Assembly: GCA_964585485.1 (NCBI GenBank)
Contig: CAZPDS010000002.1
Coordinates: 1 to 64,000, forward strand
Reading direction: 5' to 3'
Length of the DNA stretch: 64,000 bases
Source of the DNA: CALGYY01 sp964585485
GTDB taxonomy: Bacteria > Bacteroidota > Bacteroidia > Bacteroidales > CAIWKO01
Shown: positions 61,931-64,000 of the stretch, in pieces
Layout of the letters: each line of letters begins with the position of its first letter
Position numbering within the stretch: the first letter of the stretch is position 1
The notes under the pieces: model-generated
The model's input: the letters and a program-made list of their open reading frames with translations, nothing else
Database searches by the model: none
What the model was told of the DNA's origin: nothing
Program-made: the position numbers and the translations under genes

Positions 61931-63412
61931 TTATGCTCTTTTTAGAAATCGTTTCAGAAGATGGCGTTCAAAGAAAGTCAGCACCCCCAGGAATATCAGT
62001 AACAGTCCGCTGTTAAACAATAGCCGCAGACCGCGGGTTTCCGGCATCACCCAGGTACTGATCAGGTAAAGAAGCACGGCCAGAAAAATGTAGAAGAGAT
62101 GGCCTGCCACGTTGTATTTCACGGGATAATGCCGCTGACCCAGCAGATAGGAGGCCACCATCATCCCAAAATAACACAGTAAGGTAGCCCAGGCCGAACC
62201 CATGTACCCGATCCATGGAATCCACAAAACATTTAACACAATGGTGAGTACCGCCCCTCCCACCGAAATATACGCCCCGTAGCGGGTTTGCCCAGTCAGC
62301 TTATACCAGATGGAGAGGTTGAAATAAATTCCCAAAAACAAATTAGCCAGCAGCAGAATGGGTACCACTGGCAATCCTTCATAATATTTGGGCCCAACAA
62401 AATATTTCACGATATCTATATATAACATAACGAAAAGAAAAATCAGCGAACAAATAATCACGAAATACTTCATCACATCCGCATACACCTTCCGTGCGTC
62501 CGACTCACGGGCCTGTGCAAAGAAAAAGGGTTCTGCGGCAAAGCGGAACGCCTGAATGAAAATGGTCATCAGCAGCGAGATCTTATAACAAGCTCCGTAA
62601 ATCCCCAGTTGCGACATGGCCACGTCCTCCGGCAATAAATATTTCAGGAAAATCCGGTCCATGGTTTCATTGATTATACCGGCGGTCCCAACTACCAGCA
62701 ATGGGAGGGCGTAAACGATCATTCGCTTCCACAGTTTGCGGTCGAAACGATAAGGAATGCGCAGGTATTCGGGCAAAAGCAACAGAATGGTGAATGCACT
62801 CGAAATAAGATTCGATATAAAGATATACCCCACCCCGATCTGCGGGTTGTACACGGCATTTACAAGGCCGGTGTACAAGCCCTTACGAAGCAAATACGGG
62901 CAAAGAACAATAAAGAAAAGATTGAGGCCGATATTGAAGGCGATGTTCAGCAGTTTAAGGGTGGCAAAGCGTTTGGGCTTATTTTGCGCACGAAGGCGTG
63001 CAAAGGGAATGGCCGTGAGGGCATCCATCGACACAATTATCGCAAACCAGAGAATATATTCTGAATGATCCGGATACCGAAGCACATCGGCCAGCGACCG
63101 GAAGCTGAATAAAGCAACGATCATGAAAACACCGGTACTCACCAACAGCGAGATCAGAGCCGTGCTGTAAACTTTCGGTTTATCCTCTTCCATTTCCGAG
63201 AAGCGGAAAAAAGCCGTTTCCATCCCATAGGTAAGTAACACAAGAAGCAGCGAAACGTAGGCGTATAATTCAGTCACCACGCCGTATTGTTCCGTAAGGA
63301 AAACACGGGTGTAAATGGGAACCAGCAAATACGCCAGCACCCGGCCAATAATAGAACTTAGCCCGTAGATGGCGGTCTGACCAGCCAGTTTTCGCAAAGG
63401 ATTTGCAGCCAT
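61931..63412 (-). CDS. Polysaccharide flippase (Wzx/MurJ-like MOP superfamily)
   Basis: A 493-residue protein with about 14 membrane segments. The start (LRKLAGQTAIYGLSSIIGRVLAYLLVPIYTRVF) is typical of the polysaccharide transporters of the MOP superfamily, and the C-terminal half repeats the helical plan. It should flip a lipid-linked sugar across the inner membrane. No cluster of glycosyltransferases surrounds it here. It is followed directly by dut. Confidence 0.88.
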   Translation of the reverse strand: MAANPLRKLAGQTAIYGLSSIIGRVLAYLLVPIYTRVFLTEQYGVVTELYAYVSLLLVLLTYGMETAFFRFSEMEEDKPKVYSTALISLLVSTGVFMIVALFSFRSLADVLRYPDHSEYILWFAIIVSMDALTAIPFARLRAQNKPKRFATLKLLNIAFNIGLNLFFIVLCPYLLRKGLYTGLVNAVYNPQIGVGYIFISNLISSAFTILLLLPEYLRIPYRFDRKLWKRMIVYALPLLVVGTAGIINETMDRIFLKYLLPEDVAMSQLGIYGACYKISLLMTIFIQAFRFAAEPFFFAQARESDARKVYADVMKYFVIICSLIFLFVMLYIDIVKYFVGPKYYEGLPVVPILLLANLFLGIYFNLSIWYKLTGQTRYGAYISVGGAVLTIVLNVLWIPWIGYMGSAWATLLCYFGMMVASYLLGQRHYPVKYNVAGHLFYIFLAVLLYLISTWVMPETRGLRLLFNSGLLLIFLGVLTFFERHLLKRFLKRA

Positions 63413-63563
63413 GGTTAATTGCTTGTGTCACCCGGGGGTGATCTGTCTGCAAAAGTAAACAAGTCCCTATAATTCTGATTTTAATTTCCACATAATTTCC
63501 GATCACCTTCTGATTGAACAAACGGGAGCGCCGATCTGCCTCCGGTAAACCGCCCTGAAAACC

Positions 63564-63594
63564 AAAAAAAAGGCTGTCTTTCAATGACAGCCTT
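63564..63594 (-). terminator. Intrinsic terminator of the partial secreted protein gene
   Basis: On the minus strand AGGCTGTC and GACAGCCT form an 8-bp stem followed by eight T. It lies 24 bases after the stop at 63618. Confidence 0.8.
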
Positions 63595-63617
63595 CTGAAA
63601 AATGATCGTCCTGGATC

Positions 63618-64000
63618 TTATTGGATCACGATAGTGTAGGTTACCCCGTTGATGATAACATAGATGATATTGTCGCAGGTGCCGTCCCCGTAGTCAACCG
63701 TGATGGTGGTATAGCCCGGGTTCAACAGGTCCAGACGGCCGCTTTTGATAAAATAGCAACCGATTTGCACTTCCAGGGCCTGGGTGATATTTACTGAAAA
63801 GGCATCGCCATTGATATCCGTCCCATCGGCCGAACCGGTCACAAAATAAACATCGTCCCAGGGGTTCATCCAGGTGTCGTACCCCGCGGCCCACTCATTT
63901 TCACGCTGCGAAGTATAACTAATGGTACCGTAGGTGCTGATCACGCTGGCATTCTGAACATCAACAGCATAAACCGGATGACTTTGGCTGTTGGTACCGA
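63618..64000 (-). CDS. C-terminal part of a secreted protein of unknown family (runs off the window)
   Basis: The minus-strand frame is open from 64000 to a TAA at 63618, giving at least 126 residues. An in-frame GTG at 63944 is not a likely start, because the frame is open upstream of it (GTNSQSHPVYAVDVQNAS). The end reads ITVDYGDGTCDNIIYVIINGVTYTIVIQ-type beta strands. Similar GDGTCDN tails occur in exported Bacteroidota proteins, from memory only. No signal peptide or lipobox can be seen as the N-terminus is missing. Confidence 0.7.
   Translation of the reverse strand, partial: GTNSQSHPVYAVDVQNASVISTYGTISYTSQRENEWAAGYDTWMNPWDDVYFVTGSADGTDINGDAFSVNITQALEVQIGCYFIKSGRLDLLNPGYTTITVDYGDGTCDNIIYVIINGVTYTIVIQ

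Noticed and set aside
63427..63442. Palindrome TCACCCGGGGGTGA upstream of the flippase gene
   Set aside because: It is short, imperfect at the centre and has no T run. It could be an operator but no support was found.

Overview
The window reads as chromosomal DNA of a member of the Bacteroidota, probably an assembled or metagenomic scaffold. The evidence is: type IX secretion (T9SS) sorting domains of both kinds, a PorV/PorQ-family protein beside a gingipain-like C25 protein, PCMD and DUF5686 proteins, a TonB-dependent receptor with a carboxypeptidase-like N-terminal domain, no Shine-Dalgarno-like sequence before most starts, and repeated use of the Bacteroidota promoter pattern (TTG, about 20 bases, TAnnTTTG). 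The order or genus cannot be fixed from sequence alone. There is no rRNA, CRISPR array, phage or insertion sequence. One tRNA (Cys) is present. A run of 100 N at 56797-56896 is flanked by an exact 55-base duplication, so it looks like a scaffolding artefact inside a single gene.

Layout. 1-6290: edge of a minus-strand gene, a possible small RNA, and two related lipoproteins that flank mutS and a SpoU methylase. 6300-9430: deoxynucleoside kinase, folK, sppA and a 15-base tandem repeat. 9431-15141: small secreted beta-propeller-like protein, a candidate structured RNA, an e(P4)-type phosphatase and pyruvate:ferredoxin oxidoreductase. 15374-19537: purD, a membrane protein, purQ and a glycosyltransferase. 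19619-23137: a response regulator, histidine kinase and NhaD-type antiporter in one operon. 23291-30282: two tiny membrane proteins, tRNA-Cys, a DUF5686 outer-membrane protein, an AsmA-like protein and a ChaN-like protein. 30403-34716: trkA with two tandem trkH genes. 34850-39821: dnaG, an old-yellow-enzyme relative, an SDR and a convergent overlapping methyltransferase. 39967-48188: PorV-like and C25 proteins, an O-antigen ligase-like protein and cytidine deaminase. 48246-52522: a three-gene surface module (PCMD lipoprotein, TonB receptor, PCMD protein with T9SS tail). 52696-64000: comM-like ATPase, gapA, a T9SS type B adhesin-like protein, yraN, an RluB-like synthase, a C69 peptidase, dut, a flippase and a partial secreted protein.

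How the genes fit together. Most are housekeeping genes (repair, replication, nucleotides, folate, central carbon) mixed with cell-surface functions. Three ion-related units stand out: RR-HK-nhaD, trkA-trkH-trkH, and the tiny single-helix proteins next to each of them. The surface theme is T9SS export: two cargo proteins and a PorV-like/C25 pair with a full consensus promoter. The presence of pyruvate:ferredoxin oxidoreductase suggests anaerobic or facultative metabolism. The most promising undescribed elements are the structured RNA at 10295-10612, the tiny membrane proteins, and the PCMD-TonB receptor-PCMD/T9SS operon.
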